From assembly GCF_001411555.2 (NCBI RefSeq), contig NC_049914.1, positions 10,840,847 to 10,904,846 on the forward strand: DNA of 64,000 bases, read 5' to 3'. This DNA is from Juglans regia. Lineage: Eukaryota > Streptophyta > Magnoliopsida > Fagales > Juglandaceae. Numbering within the stretch: the stretch's first letter is position 1; each line of letters opens with the position of its first letter. A program made the translations under genes and the position numbers. Below the pieces are notes generated by a model. It worked only from the letters and a program-made list of their open reading frames with translations, made no database searches and was not told the origin of the DNA. This document shows, one piece after another, positions 24,886 to 38,467 of this stretch.

Positions 24886-25806
24886 CCATATCCATATATG
24901 AAAAGTCATATTTACATAATATGAATTTAAGTTATTTTATATTAATTTATACATCTTTAAATATTTAATTAATTATGAATAATATTTATTTAAATTTAAA
25001 ATTTATTATTCACTCTACAAAATATATTTTATTCATTATTTCTTTTGTATCCCACTCTCTCTCTCGACAATACAACCCTCCAACGGAATTATTTTTATTT
25101 TCTCCCTCCACACGATTTATGGTTCTCCATTCCTCTCTTGACTAGAACAATCCAAACAGAAGATCAAATCCGTGCAACTTTCTCTCATGATGGCTGTCGA
25201 CGGAGCTTGCAACGGCTCTAGACTCGTCACGATTGGGTTTTCTGTCGGCTCTTGACATTTCAAGTATGAAATCACTAGGTTGAAAAGTAAGTATTTTTCC
25301 CTCTGTTTCTTCACAGCTTCGATGTGCTGCTATCTTTTCACGGTTTCAATGATGCTACTATTTTTTCATTTGTTATTCTTGATTTTAGATTAGGGTTTTG
25401 ATGATGCTGGTTTTAGATTAGGGTTTCTTCATTTTAGACCTCAAGGACTAGATTTTCTGTTCTTGCTTTTAGATTTTAGCTTTTACATGTAAATTTTAGC
25501 CATTGAACTTATGCTTTGTCCCACTGATTGTCCCATTGATTTGTCCCATTGATTGTTAAATATTTGGTTATATTCATGATCTGTCCCACTGATTGTTAAA
25601 TATTGATGCTAATGTTCATATGGGTTATATTCATGATTTGTGTATATGTACACCCTGTTTTGCTAGTGTAATATTTTGATTTGTGCAATATGTGCACCTT
25701 ATTTTGTTGGTTCTCTTTAGTTTGTTATTGAAGCCCCACAACATGTGCACCATGTTTTGCTTAATATGTGTTGTTTTAGTAACATTTTGTCCTTTAATAT
25801 TTTGTT
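24886..25806. other. Gene-free stretch with short internal repeats
   Basis: No gene recognised. Between 25380 and 25780 several near-copies of GGTTTTGATGATGCTGG / TTAGATTAGGGTTT and CTGTCCCACTGATTGTTAAA phrases occur, typical of decayed repeat DNA. The ORF-like stretches are short. Confidence 0.4.
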
Positions 25807-26913
25807 AAATGATGAATGATTTAATTGATGAGGAACACTTCTTCACCACATTATTGGAAAGTGGTGAGGGTTGTATTAACAACCCTACTATAGATGTTGC
25901 TTTCATTGATGTCCAAGTGACATAACCCCAATGGAAAAAAAGGGCACCTAAACAAAAATCGCAGCAGTGTGTGTTATTTACTGTTGGGTAAGATACTCTC
26001 TTCATTTCAGCTTGGCTTAACATAAGTATAGATTCCATATGGGGGACTGACCAAACCTCCACACAATTGCGGTGTAGAATTTATGATTACAACTCCACTT
26101 ATAAAAAACCTAACGATTAAGAACGTTCCATGAATTCTTTGACCAATCAGTGGTCAACCATTCAAAAATGTGTCAATAAATTTTGTGATTCCATGGCCCA
26201 AGTTGAAGGAATGCATATATGTGGTGCAACTAAGCTAGACAAGGTATAATCGTTTAAAAAAGTTGTTACGTTTAAAAATTGTTATTGTTCTAATTATTAA
26301 TGACATGTCCTACTGATTGTTAAACAAAATTTTAGATTGATAAGGCGAAAATTTTGTACCGAGAGACCTAAAAAACCAACTTCACCATGGATCATTGTTG
26401 GAATATTTTGAAGCACTAACCGAAATGGCAAACACACATGGAGAGCATAAGAAGAAGAGATAATGTCTCACATTCAAGTAGTACTCCAAACTCAATACGA
26501 TTAGGGGAAGAGATGGAAAATGTGCCTGTGGAGTATGAGAGACCTCTGGGCAAAAATGTTGAAAAAGAAAGAGAGAAAAAAAAAGTTAAGGAAAAAGAAG
26601 ATAATGAATTTAGTGACGCCTTAACGGAAATGACACATGATAGGAATATTCATATGCTGGAGAGAAAATAATCAGTAATGAGGTTAGACAATCACAATGC
26701 TGAGTTACTGGCTGTTAAGAAGAGGGAGATTGAAATTGAAATTAAGGCTCAAAAATAAAGATCTATAATATTAGCTCAAAAGAAGATAAAAAATGATATG
26801 AAGATTATGAAATTGGATATTGGTTCTATGAATTTTATGTAGCAAGAGTATTTCCATAATCTTCAAATGGAAATAATTGAGGAACAAATGAATAAGACAA
26901 TATCTCGAACATA
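25807..26913 (+). pseudogene. Decayed Harbinger-type ORF1-like (Myb/NAM-associated) gene
   Basis: On the + strand, with several frame changes, the order is: AWLNISIDSIWGTDQ (about 26010), SMNSLTNQWSTIQKCVNKFC (about 26130), KTNFTMDHCWNILK (about 26370), then an open frame at 26438-26671 with a charged K/E-rich stretch, and a coiled-coil-like C-terminus. This is the layout of the Myb/trihelix-like proteins with a NAM-associated C-terminal domain that accompany PIF/Harbinger transposons and are widely scattered in dicot genomes. Stops (for example at 25979 and 26759) make it non-functional. I cannot see terminal repeats, and a decayed host family member is the alternative. Confidence 0.5.
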
Positions 26914-27774
26914 GTTATATGCTTTGTTTTGTGCAGTTTTTGATAATTTTTTTTGTTGTGGTGACATACTTTAGGTATTGTTGTACTACTGGTTGCTATG
27001 AAATGGAAATCATTTTTTGTACCTCTATATGTAATTGTATTTTGTTAGTGGTTGGTGATGGGTGGATACCAATCGATTGGATGAATTTTGTTGTTGGTAG
27101 AGTTTGGTTTTTGTTGCTGCTTGCTTTAGTGGAGCTGCTAGAGGAGTTGGTGATGATTTCTAGTTTTTCTTGGTGCTTACTGGTGATGGAGCCGCTGGAG
27201 GACTCAATGCCAATGCTGGTTTTTGTTGTTGCTTGCTGGTGATGGAGCTGTTGGATGACTTATTGGTGGTTGTTGGATGTGGTTGTTGCTGCTGAAAACT
27301 TGTGTTGTTGGAAATTTTTCATTCCATACTCTTGCTAGAAAGTTTTGTTGTAATGATCTTGGAGAAATTTGTATTGTAATGAATTTATATCAAAGTCAAA
27401 TTTTTGAAACTTGTATCAAATTGATTTTAATACATGAAATTTGTATTAAGTTGACTTTACAAAGTGTTTTTTAGCACAAAAATTGTATTAATACATGTTA
27501 ATATGTTAATACATGTTAATATGTGTACCGGATGGTATGAAATTGATATTACAAACAGTTAATTTTTACTTGATGTATTTTATTACTTAATATGTATATC
27601 GGATGCTATTAAATTTTACTTAATATGTGTACTGGGTGCTATAAAATTATATTTAGGCAAAAAATTAATAATAATAAAAATATTTTATTATTATTTTACC
27701 TCAAATATGCATTAGCTAATAATGTGAAAGTTTTGCTTGAATGATTAAGAATTTTTATCCAAGCTGAAACCCAC
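26914..27774. other. Gene-free stretch
   Basis: T/G-rich DNA with repeated TTGTTGTTGCTTGCTGGTGATGG-like phrases, here cited as TTGCTTGCTGGTGATGG (27110-27300), and AATATGTGTAC-type repeats (27480-27640). I see no gene. Confidence 0.4.
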
Positions 27775-28166
27775 ATTACAAAACCCGGATTAATCCGGGC
27801 CAGATCCGGTTATGAAACCTGGGTTCCGGATTTAACATCTGATACCCAGGTTATATATATATATAAAAAAAAAAAAAAACCCTCATTCTTCCATGCGATG
27901 TCCTTTCTCGCTCGCTCAAAGTCCAGCTCCAAACCCTTGTCCCTGAACCCTGACTCCCTAGCTCTCCTTCTCTCTCTCTTGCCCAAAGTGTCAAACGGAA
28001 ACTCTAGCTCTCGATCTCTCTTCTCTTGCCCAAAGTCCAAACTGAAACCCTTGCTCTCTTCTCTTCTCTGTCTAACTTCTCTTTCTCTCTCTCAACCGAG
28101 CATCGAAACCACAACCATTGCCACTGGTGCTATCAGAGGCCACTGTCCACAGAAGACAGAAGCCTT

Positions 28167-28252
<86 letters not shown>

Positions 28253-28535
28253 GAGCATTTAGATATATTCTCTTAGGGGAGGTTTCTTTCATATCTAGAG
28301 TGTGTTGGGGAAGCCGAAACCCTAGCCATCGTCGTCGCTGACTAGTAGAGTTGCCGTTTGGCTAGATCTGTTATGTTCTTTTTGGGTTTTGGGTTTCAAA
28401 AACCCAGATCCACCTGGGTTCCGCTCCGAGTCTAACCCGGATCAACTCGGTCCTGGTTCCGGAACTGAAATCCGGGTTTCGGTCCGGGTATACCTAGATT
28501 CTCGGGTCGAAACCCAGATGAACACCCTTATTAAT
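27775..28535. mobile_element. Probable MITE with CCGG-rich arms and CT microsatellite
   Basis: Both ends carry dense inverted CCGG words: AACCCGGATTAATCCGGG on the left and GGTTTCGGTCCGGGTATACC on the right, the right end finishing GATGAACACCCTTA. The centre holds a (CT)n run at 28171-28248 and open frames produced by it. The left terminus is unclear, so the element may be truncated; no target duplication could be assigned. Confidence 0.4.
28171..28248. repeat. (CT)n microsatellite
   Basis: Nearly pure CT dinucleotide run of about 78 bases. The overlapping open frames (Ser-Leu or Arg-Glu repeats) are artefacts of it. Confidence 0.9.
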
Positions 28536-29850
28536 GACAAAGTGGATATGCAAAAGAGATAATTTTGCCTATACATATGCATAAATCAATGTGAATGCTC
28601 AAAGATGCTTATTTGCTTTGTTTATTAATAAATTATATTTCTCGTGCTACTTTTAGACTATTCTTTTAGAATTTACATCCTTTTAGACTTTTTAAAATGA
28701 ATTATGCGTAGACTTTGAAGTAGAAACTTGATTTATGCGTCTTATAATATTCAGTCTAGTATTAAATAAATTAGAAAATAATATACATACAACTATTTTT
28801 ATAATTTTTTATATAGCTATATTTTAAATGAAGAAAATTTTTATAAAATAATTTATAAAAATAATATCATTTTATAAAAATATCTCCAATTTAAAACATA
28901 GTAATACAAAGGGCTATAAAAAATTTTGTGAGTTTATCATTATTAAAATAAATTTAGAATAATGATATATACAAACTTCAAATGTATATATTTTCTACAA
29001 TTTTTTTTATAAAAAAATGAGAACTGTTATAGCCACAAAGAGATTAAAAAACAATTCTACAACTTGATGTGGTTTCATGTGATCCATTAAATCTATTTTA
29101 TAACAAAAATAACTTTTTAATTTGACGAATTACATTATACACGTCAATTTATGAGATTACTTCTATCCAATCTATTTATGACTAAAGTATTTCTCTAAAA
29201 AAAGTAGACCCAACTATAAAAAAAGCATTTTCACACTTTTTCATGATGATAAAAAATTTGCGAGAGACTTGTATATTTGTGTCTTGTCTCTAACATTATT
29301 CATAAATTTAATATAAAAAAATCAATTTTCTCTTCATAGTTTGTTATGCAAACTTCTTGTAAAATTTGAAGGCAAAATACATAATACAGAAGTCTTATAA
29401 TATTTTAAATTATATAATAATTTTTTTTAGGACAATATGAATAATCATGTTGAATTTATTATGGTTTATCATTTTAATTTATGTGATGTATTTTAAATAA
29501 TTTTTTATATTAACTTTAAAGATTTTTATAATAAAAAATTTTATTTGTCATCTTACACCATACATTAATATATGATTTATCATTTTTATTTTTTTATTTA
29601 AATATACATTTTTATATATCAATATGTGTGTTTAAATATAAAGATAAAAATAATAAATTACATATTAATATATAATATAATAAATGATAAGTATAATTTT
29701 TTATTTATAATAATCAAAATGTAATTGAGAATTAAAAAATATATATAAAATGGACAATAATATTTTTGTTTTTTAAGAGAGAATTTATTTGAATTCAAAA
29801 CTCATATAAATTCATTATTACAATTTTTTTTTTAATCCAAACTACCCCTG
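28536..29850. other. AT-rich intergenic DNA
   Basis: No gene seen. At 28970-29260 is a segment with paired ATGATATATACAAACTTC-type words that looks like a decayed MITE. The rest is low-complexity A/T. Confidence 0.4.
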
Positions 29851-30380
29851 AGAGCATTAGCATTGATTTATGTATATACATATGTAAAATTACCTCTTTT
29901 ACATATCCATTTTACCATTTAAAGCAAAATTTCCATATTGACTTATGCATATGAGACAAAATAATAATAAAATATTATTATTACTTTTTTATTAAAATCA
30001 ATTTTTTATATATATTTTGTAATTAACATCCACTACATACATTTGATATTAATAATATAAATGTAATAATAAAAAATATAATTTTTTAATAATAATATAT
30101 TAAAAATATAATAAAATGAATGTGCAAGTGAATGTTTGTTTTGTTGTTAAAGGAGAGAGAAAATGAAAGGATTGTGTGAAAGAGAGTGGGAGGAGAGAGA
30201 AATAATTATTTAAATATGATTTGTAAGGTGAATAGTGGTTATCCAAATTTAGATAAGTATTATTCATAAGTAGCTAAATATTTAGATATACACAAGTTAA
30301 TATAGAAGATTTTAAGATTATATTATATAAATATGACTTTATATATGTCATATATAGACATAGACCAATACTAATGCTCT
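29851..30380. mobile_element. 530-bp MITE with GAGCATTAG inverted ends
   Basis: Left end AGAGCATTAGCATTGATTTA, right end CCAATACTAATGCTCT, which are inverted copies of each other over about 25 bases. The centre is AT-rich without coding capacity. Flanks read CCTG and TAAA, so no convincing target duplication. Confidence 0.65.
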
Positions 30381-31560
30381 TAAACGAAGTTAACGAATCA
30401 ACGTATGGAGCGGCAGATATCGGGCGCGAGGTGCGTCGCTAACTGTGTCAACGTGGGAGCTGAAAAAAAGAAACGAAAAAAGAGAGAAATGTAACAGCTT
30501 CGTCAATAGTCACCACGCACGTGGGGCCTCTTTATTGGACTATCTGTCTTATCCAGTGATAATACAACTTGGCCTGTGATTGTGGAACGAGCGAGGTCTC
30601 TTCGTAGACCAATCAAATTAGAAGCGGTGACAAACATGGTATGCTATGCATGTGATTCAATCAAAGCTCGAAGCGAATCTTCTGACGCCGAACGCGTTCA
30701 CACCTTGGCGAGCGACATATTTTTCGAGCTCTATAAAAAGTTCCTACTTGGCTGGAGATGGAATGACTAAAGTAACCTTACGTTTGGTATGATCTTTTCC
30801 AGCCCTCCCACCCCAATATAACACAAAGAAAATACTTTTAGAGATTTAATTTAATTTTTAAAAATTATGAATGTGGTTGGCGTAAATATTCAAAGCAACA
30901 TTATTGTAAGATTTTTATTATTTTATTTTTTTTACGTAATGAAAATATAAAAATTTCAAATAAATTAAAAATAATATTATATAATTTTAAGATATGCAAA
31001 TTATGCACATTAATTTTAAAGAAAAAATAAATTCTACTGTTAAAAAAATAATTTTTATATAAATTTTAAATTTATTTATTTTTTAAAAAAGTTACACAAA
31101 ACTTGCATGTTCTAAATTTTTTAATATAATTTTTCATAAATTAATATAAAAAAAATTTCAAAAGTTAATAGTTTGTGAACGACCATCCCTATAAAAATTA
31201 GATGCGATATTCCAATTCTTTCCCTGATTTTCCTATTGTTCACTAGTGTAATCATTTAAAACAAAGAAATATGTTACTCTAAAAAATAATGCGAATTTTG
31301 GTTTAATTAAATAGTTTGATTTGTTTTTGTAAATGAGACTAGATAAAATAAATTGAGATTAAAATTAAAAAATTAAATAAAATATTATTATTAAATATTT
31401 TTTTAATATTATTTTTATTTTAAAATTTTAAAAAATTAAAATTAAAATTTTATTTTATATTAAAATTAAAAAAAATTATAATAATAAGATAAAATAAAAT
31501 AATATTAATTGAGAACTTAAAACAAACGACGCCTAATTGCAATCCCATAATTTTTATCTA
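30381..31560. other. GC-richer island then AT-rich repeat, no recognised gene
   Basis: 30400-30775 is notably less AT-rich than its surroundings and has a CGCACGTGGGGCC word (G-box core, near 30520). A 64-codon frame (30576-30770) resembles nothing I know. 31340-31540 is a second copy of the AT-rich interspersed repeat at 24180. The rest is low-complexity. Confidence 0.4.
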
Positions 31561-32233
31561 GAATTAAAAGGTTATTAGGGGCATTTTGTAGGAACCGTTC
31601 AGCACTCCTCGAAAATCGAAATGCAAATCCGAGAAAATGTTGTGTGTGGATTCGTTATCGTCACCCACGCACCATCTTGATTCTTGACCTTCATTCATGT
31701 TTACTTTCCCCGTCATTTTTAATCCTCCACCTACCATCTCGAAGCAGAAGCAGTGAAGCAGGACTGGTCGTCCTAAAAACAATAGAAAAAAATAAAATAA
31801 AAAACTCAGCTGTCCACACGACATCTGAACCATCCATGTCCACACGCTCTCACTAATCCAACGCCCCAAAATTCAATTTCTAGAACTTTCTCTTCCTCCA
31901 CAAAGCTCTCACCCATTTTATCTTTCACCCCTATATAAGCTCTCTGTCCATCCCTGATCCCAGCTTGTGCTCTCCTCGTGCCACTCTCTCCAACTAGGGT
32001 TTCTCTCTCTAGATCACTTTTCTCCGTTAGCTTCTCTGCTTCCAAGGTTCGTTTCTTGCTCTGTTTTTTTTTTTCCGGATCTCGGAGACTTGGATCGATT
32101 CACTCTTGCTTGCATATTTGGATCGTAGATTCAAACGCCGATCATGTTTTTTTTTTTTTCTTTTTTAAATCATTTTGGTCTCGTTGTGATGAGAGCTGGA
32201 TCGTTTTTTTTTTTGGGTGCAGTAGTCGTGAAA
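31561..32233 (+). promoter_or_regulatory. APX promoter, 5'UTR and 5'UTR intron
   Basis: A perfect three-unit heat-shock element (TTC-N2-GAA-N2-TTC) lies at 31878-31890, and a TATA box, CTATATAAGC, at 31931-31940, 42 bases further on. Transcription should start near 31965. The leader is pyrimidine-rich and is split by an intron with donor AAG/GTTCGT at 32047 and acceptor TGCAG at 32222. Both a heat-shock element and a leader intron are known from cytosolic APX genes of other dicots. Confidence 0.7.
31878..31890 (+). promoter_or_regulatory. Heat-shock element
   Basis: Exact TTCTAGAACTTTC: three alternating 5-bp units with no mismatch, the binding pattern of heat-shock factor trimers, close upstream of the TATA box of the APX gene. 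Confidence 0.7.
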
Positions 32234-34666
<2,433 letters not shown>

Positions 34667-34900
34667 GCAATTGGGAAGAATGGGACTTGGTTTTGGGATG
34701 GTGGCAGTACCTTCTTTTGCTTATCCTATTTGTTTTTGATTTCAAGAAAGACTTGGTTTCGGGAAGATGTTGATTCATGAAAGTGGTGTTAGTTTATTGC
34801 TTTGTTTTGTTGGACATGATCAACGGTAGGTAGAAAGAATGCTGTGGTACTGATCCTTTAATGAAATAATATTTGAGTATTAGTAATTGTGTATGATTTT
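34667..34900 (+). other. APX 3' untranslated region
   Basis: T/G-rich sequence after the stop with AATGAAATAATATT near 34860, a plausible plant near-upstream element for polyadenylation. A short CT run follows at about 34900-34915. Confidence 0.5.
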
Positions 34901-35029
34901 CTCTCTCTCTCTCTCTTAACTCCCACACACTGCATGATTTTGTAGCAGTGATGTTAAGCTATTTAATTGCCCCCCAGGCCATTACGAATATTTTTATTAT
35001 CTTTGCTAATTTGGCCTTTTACCACTAAG

Positions 35030-35030
<1 letters not shown>

Positions 35031-35065
<35 letters not shown>
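35031..35065. repeat. (CA)n(TA)n microsatellite
   Basis: CACACACACA followed by about a dozen TA units, at the boundary between APX flank and the pararetrovirus block. Confidence 0.85.
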
Positions 35066-35068
<3 letters not shown>

Positions 35069-35069
35069 A

Positions 35070-37870
35070 CAAGTCTCTGAGAAGTAAAAGGATTGGGTGA
35101 TAAATCAATTTTGACTTGTCTGTCTTATCATAAATTGGTTTGATAACCAATTGATTCAGTTTGTAGCAAAATATTAGAGTAAAATTGAAGGGTCTTGGCT
35201 GAATTTTCAGGAATCTAGGGGGAATTCGGGGGAAAAATAAGTTGAAATAATTTTGAAGGAATCTGTGTATGCAGATTGGTGAGGTTCTACGTAGAACAGA
35301 TTTTAAGAAAATAGTTTGTGAATGTATTCATTTTTTGAAGCAGGGAGAAAAAATTGAGAAGTTTTAGATAAAATAGGCTTAGCATATGGATCATAAGGGG
35401 TTGAAATAGTTGAAGCAAATGTAACAAGTTGAATTAGTTTGCCAAGTTTGGCTCTGCTTGCTGATAGTTGATTTATTTCTCTTCATTCCATTCGTTCTGT
35501 CGTCCTTCAAACCAAACACTGAATTCTTATCAGAGCCATGTTCTGAAAGCCTCGAATGTTAAATAAGCAATATTTTTCATGGGTTTTTGAAATAGTATAA
35601 GTTTATTTAATAGTTTTAACATTAAACTCAATTTTAAAAGCAGATTAAACTCAAGTAATTTTGTAAATAGATTTAGTATCAATTTTTGGAATATTTCATC
35701 GATCGAAATTAATAAAAATATCTTAAAAATATTTTAATACCATCTTTGTTTTAGCAACAACATTTGCCTGTATGCGAATGTACTCAGTTTTTGATGCAGG
35801 AAGAAAAAATTGAGAAGTTTTAGATGAAATTGGTTTAGCATATAGATCATAAGAAGTTGAAACAGTTGAAACAAATGTAGCATAATCTTCTTATCACGGT
35901 TTTCTTTTGAACTACACTCTTTAACAAGAGCAACCAAATCAAATTTAAAAGGTCTATTTATCACAGTAAATTGACTGTGATGAATAGGTGCAACAAGTGC
36001 AGCCATATATAAAATTGTAGGAGATAAAGATGTATCTTCTTCTCTATCAGCTTCTTCCTTTACAGCCTTATTTTTGGATGTTTCTCCAAAATACTTTTCA
36101 AAGCATTTTAAGGCTTTGCCAATGTTGTTTCAAAACTAGACAAATATACTGTTAAATTTTCCCATTTTCTACACTTCTGCAAATGATACAAGAGCCATTG
36201 GATCATGAAGTGGACATATTAGCCACTTGGAACAACATAAATTTTGACCAAGTATCAATATAATCAAAGTAATTATACACAATTTCTGAATCAACAAGTC
36301 TCTTAGAAGTAAAGGGGTTGGTGCCCCAGTCTTCTTCAGTGATGACTCTGAGAATGTAAGCACTGTGATAAATCAATTTTGACTTGTCTATTTTATCATA
36401 AATTGATTTGATCACAATTGATTCAGTTTGGAGCAAAATATTGGAATAAAATTGAAGGGTCTTGGCTGAATTTTAAGGAATCCAGTGGAATTCTGAAGAA
36501 AAATAGGTTGAAGCAATTTTGAAGGGATTTGTGTATGCAGATCGGTTAGGTTTTATATAGAACAGATTCCAAGAAAATAGTTTGCGAATGTACTCAATTT
36601 TTGAAACAGGGAGAAAAAACTAAGAAGTTTTAGATGAAATAGGCTTAGCATATGGATCATAAGGGGTTGTAACAGTTGAAGCAAATGTAGCAGGTTGAAT
36701 TATTTTGCCAAGGATGGTAAATCTATTGGTAATCTCTATTGGTGAAGCAGGTTCATTCTTGATAAATTTATTATCAGCAATGAGGGGTAGAGTAGTTATC
36801 TGTTTTTCTTTACATTTTTTCTTACTCATGGTTTGGTGTTTGCAAGAATTCATAGATAAGAAAATCAGGGATAGAATTATCAATTCCTTTAATATATTCA
36901 ATATCCAAATAAAAATTACTTAAAATAGTTTGTTATCGTGCAAAAATATGTTTAGAAGCAATGTTTTGAACATTTTTTTTCTAATACATATTTAACACTT
37001 TTGCAATTGATAGGTAATAAGAATTTCTTGTTTAGTAAATCATTTTGAAATTTGGAAATGCATAGTACTATAGATAAAATCTCTTTCTTGATAGTACTAT
37101 AATTACTCTGTGTAGTATTCCAAACTCCAGAATGAAATCGAACAATTTGTTCAGATAAGCCTGGTGAAACTATTTGTTTCAGAATGCCACTATAACCAAT
37201 GTTAGAGGTATCTGTTTAAACTATTTTGAAAGAATCAAATGTAGGAATACCAAGGTATGTAAGAATTTTGACATGTGTTTTGATCTGTTTAATAAGATTA
37301 GTGTGAATCTCTGTCCAAACAGGAGGATTTTTATGTAGCCTTTCAAATAATAGGCGGCATTATTTCCTCATATTTTGATAGAATTCGACAATATAATTAA
37401 AAGAACCAAGAAATCTTTGTAATTGGTTTTTTTCAAGAATGACATCAAGAAATTTGTCTGCAAACTCAATAGCCCTATTGATGGGTCTAATTTTACTTTC
37501 AGAAATATCATAACCAAGGAATCTAATCTTGGTTTGAAATAATTTAATTTTTCTACCTGAAACAACAAGACCATTTAATATGATGATGTCAAGAAACGAA
37601 TGCAAATGTTTCCAATGTTCATCAAGATATTTGAAAATATGAGAATATCGTCGATGTAGACGATGGTGAAATGAGTAAATGAATTGAAGATATCATTCAT
37701 GATGTTTTGAAATTCATTAGGAGTATTTTTTAGAGCAAAAGACATCACATTCCACTCATAGTGACCAAAATGGGTGGTAAAAGTAGTCTTATACCCATTT
37801 GACTCACTAATTTTGCATCTTGCATACATGCATACGGTCGGTTAGTAATGACCAAAAGGGGATTTGTCAA
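35070..37870 (-). pseudogene. Scrambled partial endogenous pararetrovirus copy
   Basis: Pieces of the virus seen in the main copy recur here out of order. On the - strand: RT with intact YIDD (37829-37620) and RNase H (37605-37000); start of the downstream unknown ORF (36901-36190); a segment at 36080-36188 in the opposite orientation that matches 38960-39050; movement-protein C-terminal piece (35990-35880) fused to a piece of the downstream ORF (35870-35735); movement-protein N-terminal piece (35730-35540); and a third copy of part of the downstream ORF (35430-35075). No open frame spans more than about 94 codons. Such shuffling is typical of endogenous Caulimoviridae loci. Confidence 0.75.
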
Positions 37871-37889
37871 TTTTTGTCAGACTCATTGG

Positions 37890-38467
37890 TTTGAGTTTTT
37901 ACACAGACTCTGATGCCAAAAGCGAACGAAAGCAGAAAGGAAATGTTTGAGAATGCATAGTAGAATGCACAGTTAATAGCAGACAGTTAAACCAACCATA
38001 TGCATGCATACAAGATGCAAGAAATAAATAATGCAAATAATAATTGGCTTTGAAATAAAGTAGTAAGATTACAAAAGTAGAGGAGCTCACAATATTACAA
38101 GAGAAATAGGTGTGGGAGTCACAGGTATGGGATGAGAAGGAAGGTGGATTTTTGGGAGAGGGAGAGAAGGAGAGAAGCTTGTGAGTTTTAAGTCTGCCTT
38201 CCTTGAATCAGAGGTTCCCCTTTTATAGATGAAGGGGTCACCTTTTACAATAATTGAAATAGTAAATTAAGGTCCGTGAGTGAAGAGTGGTTGGCACTGT
38301 TCATTCACGTGAAAGTTGAATCATTATGTCTTCAGATGGCTTTCTCAGTATAACTTGCGGGAGCATATGCTTTTGACATAAAAGTAGTGGGAACCTGACA
38401 GAGAGGACTAATCAGTCTATGGGATGGTAGTCTCATTTGTCTTGTAGTGTTGGCGGATCATTTATCT
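37890..38467 (-). promoter_or_regulatory. Pararetrovirus intergenic region: promoter and primer-binding site
   Basis: On the - strand: a TATA box TATAAAAG at 38220-38227 after a G/A-rich stretch, a leader with many T runs, and a tRNA-Met-like primer site TGGCATCAGAGTC at 37906-37918 (one transition from the usual TGGTATCAGAG core). The part 37905-38110 is repeated at 45488-45690. It lies between the end of the downstream ORF of the main copy and the start of the scrambled copy, as in tandem or circular-permuted viral DNA. Confidence 0.65.

Noticed and set aside
26919..27242. 107-codon + strand frame, rich in Val/Leu/Trp
   Set aside because: Made of T/G-rich repeated phrases; looks membrane-like only because of composition.
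27898..28292. Open frames of 66-118 codons around the CT run
   Set aside because: They are Ser/Leu or Arg/Glu translations of a microsatellite and its flanks within a probable MITE; no conserved content.
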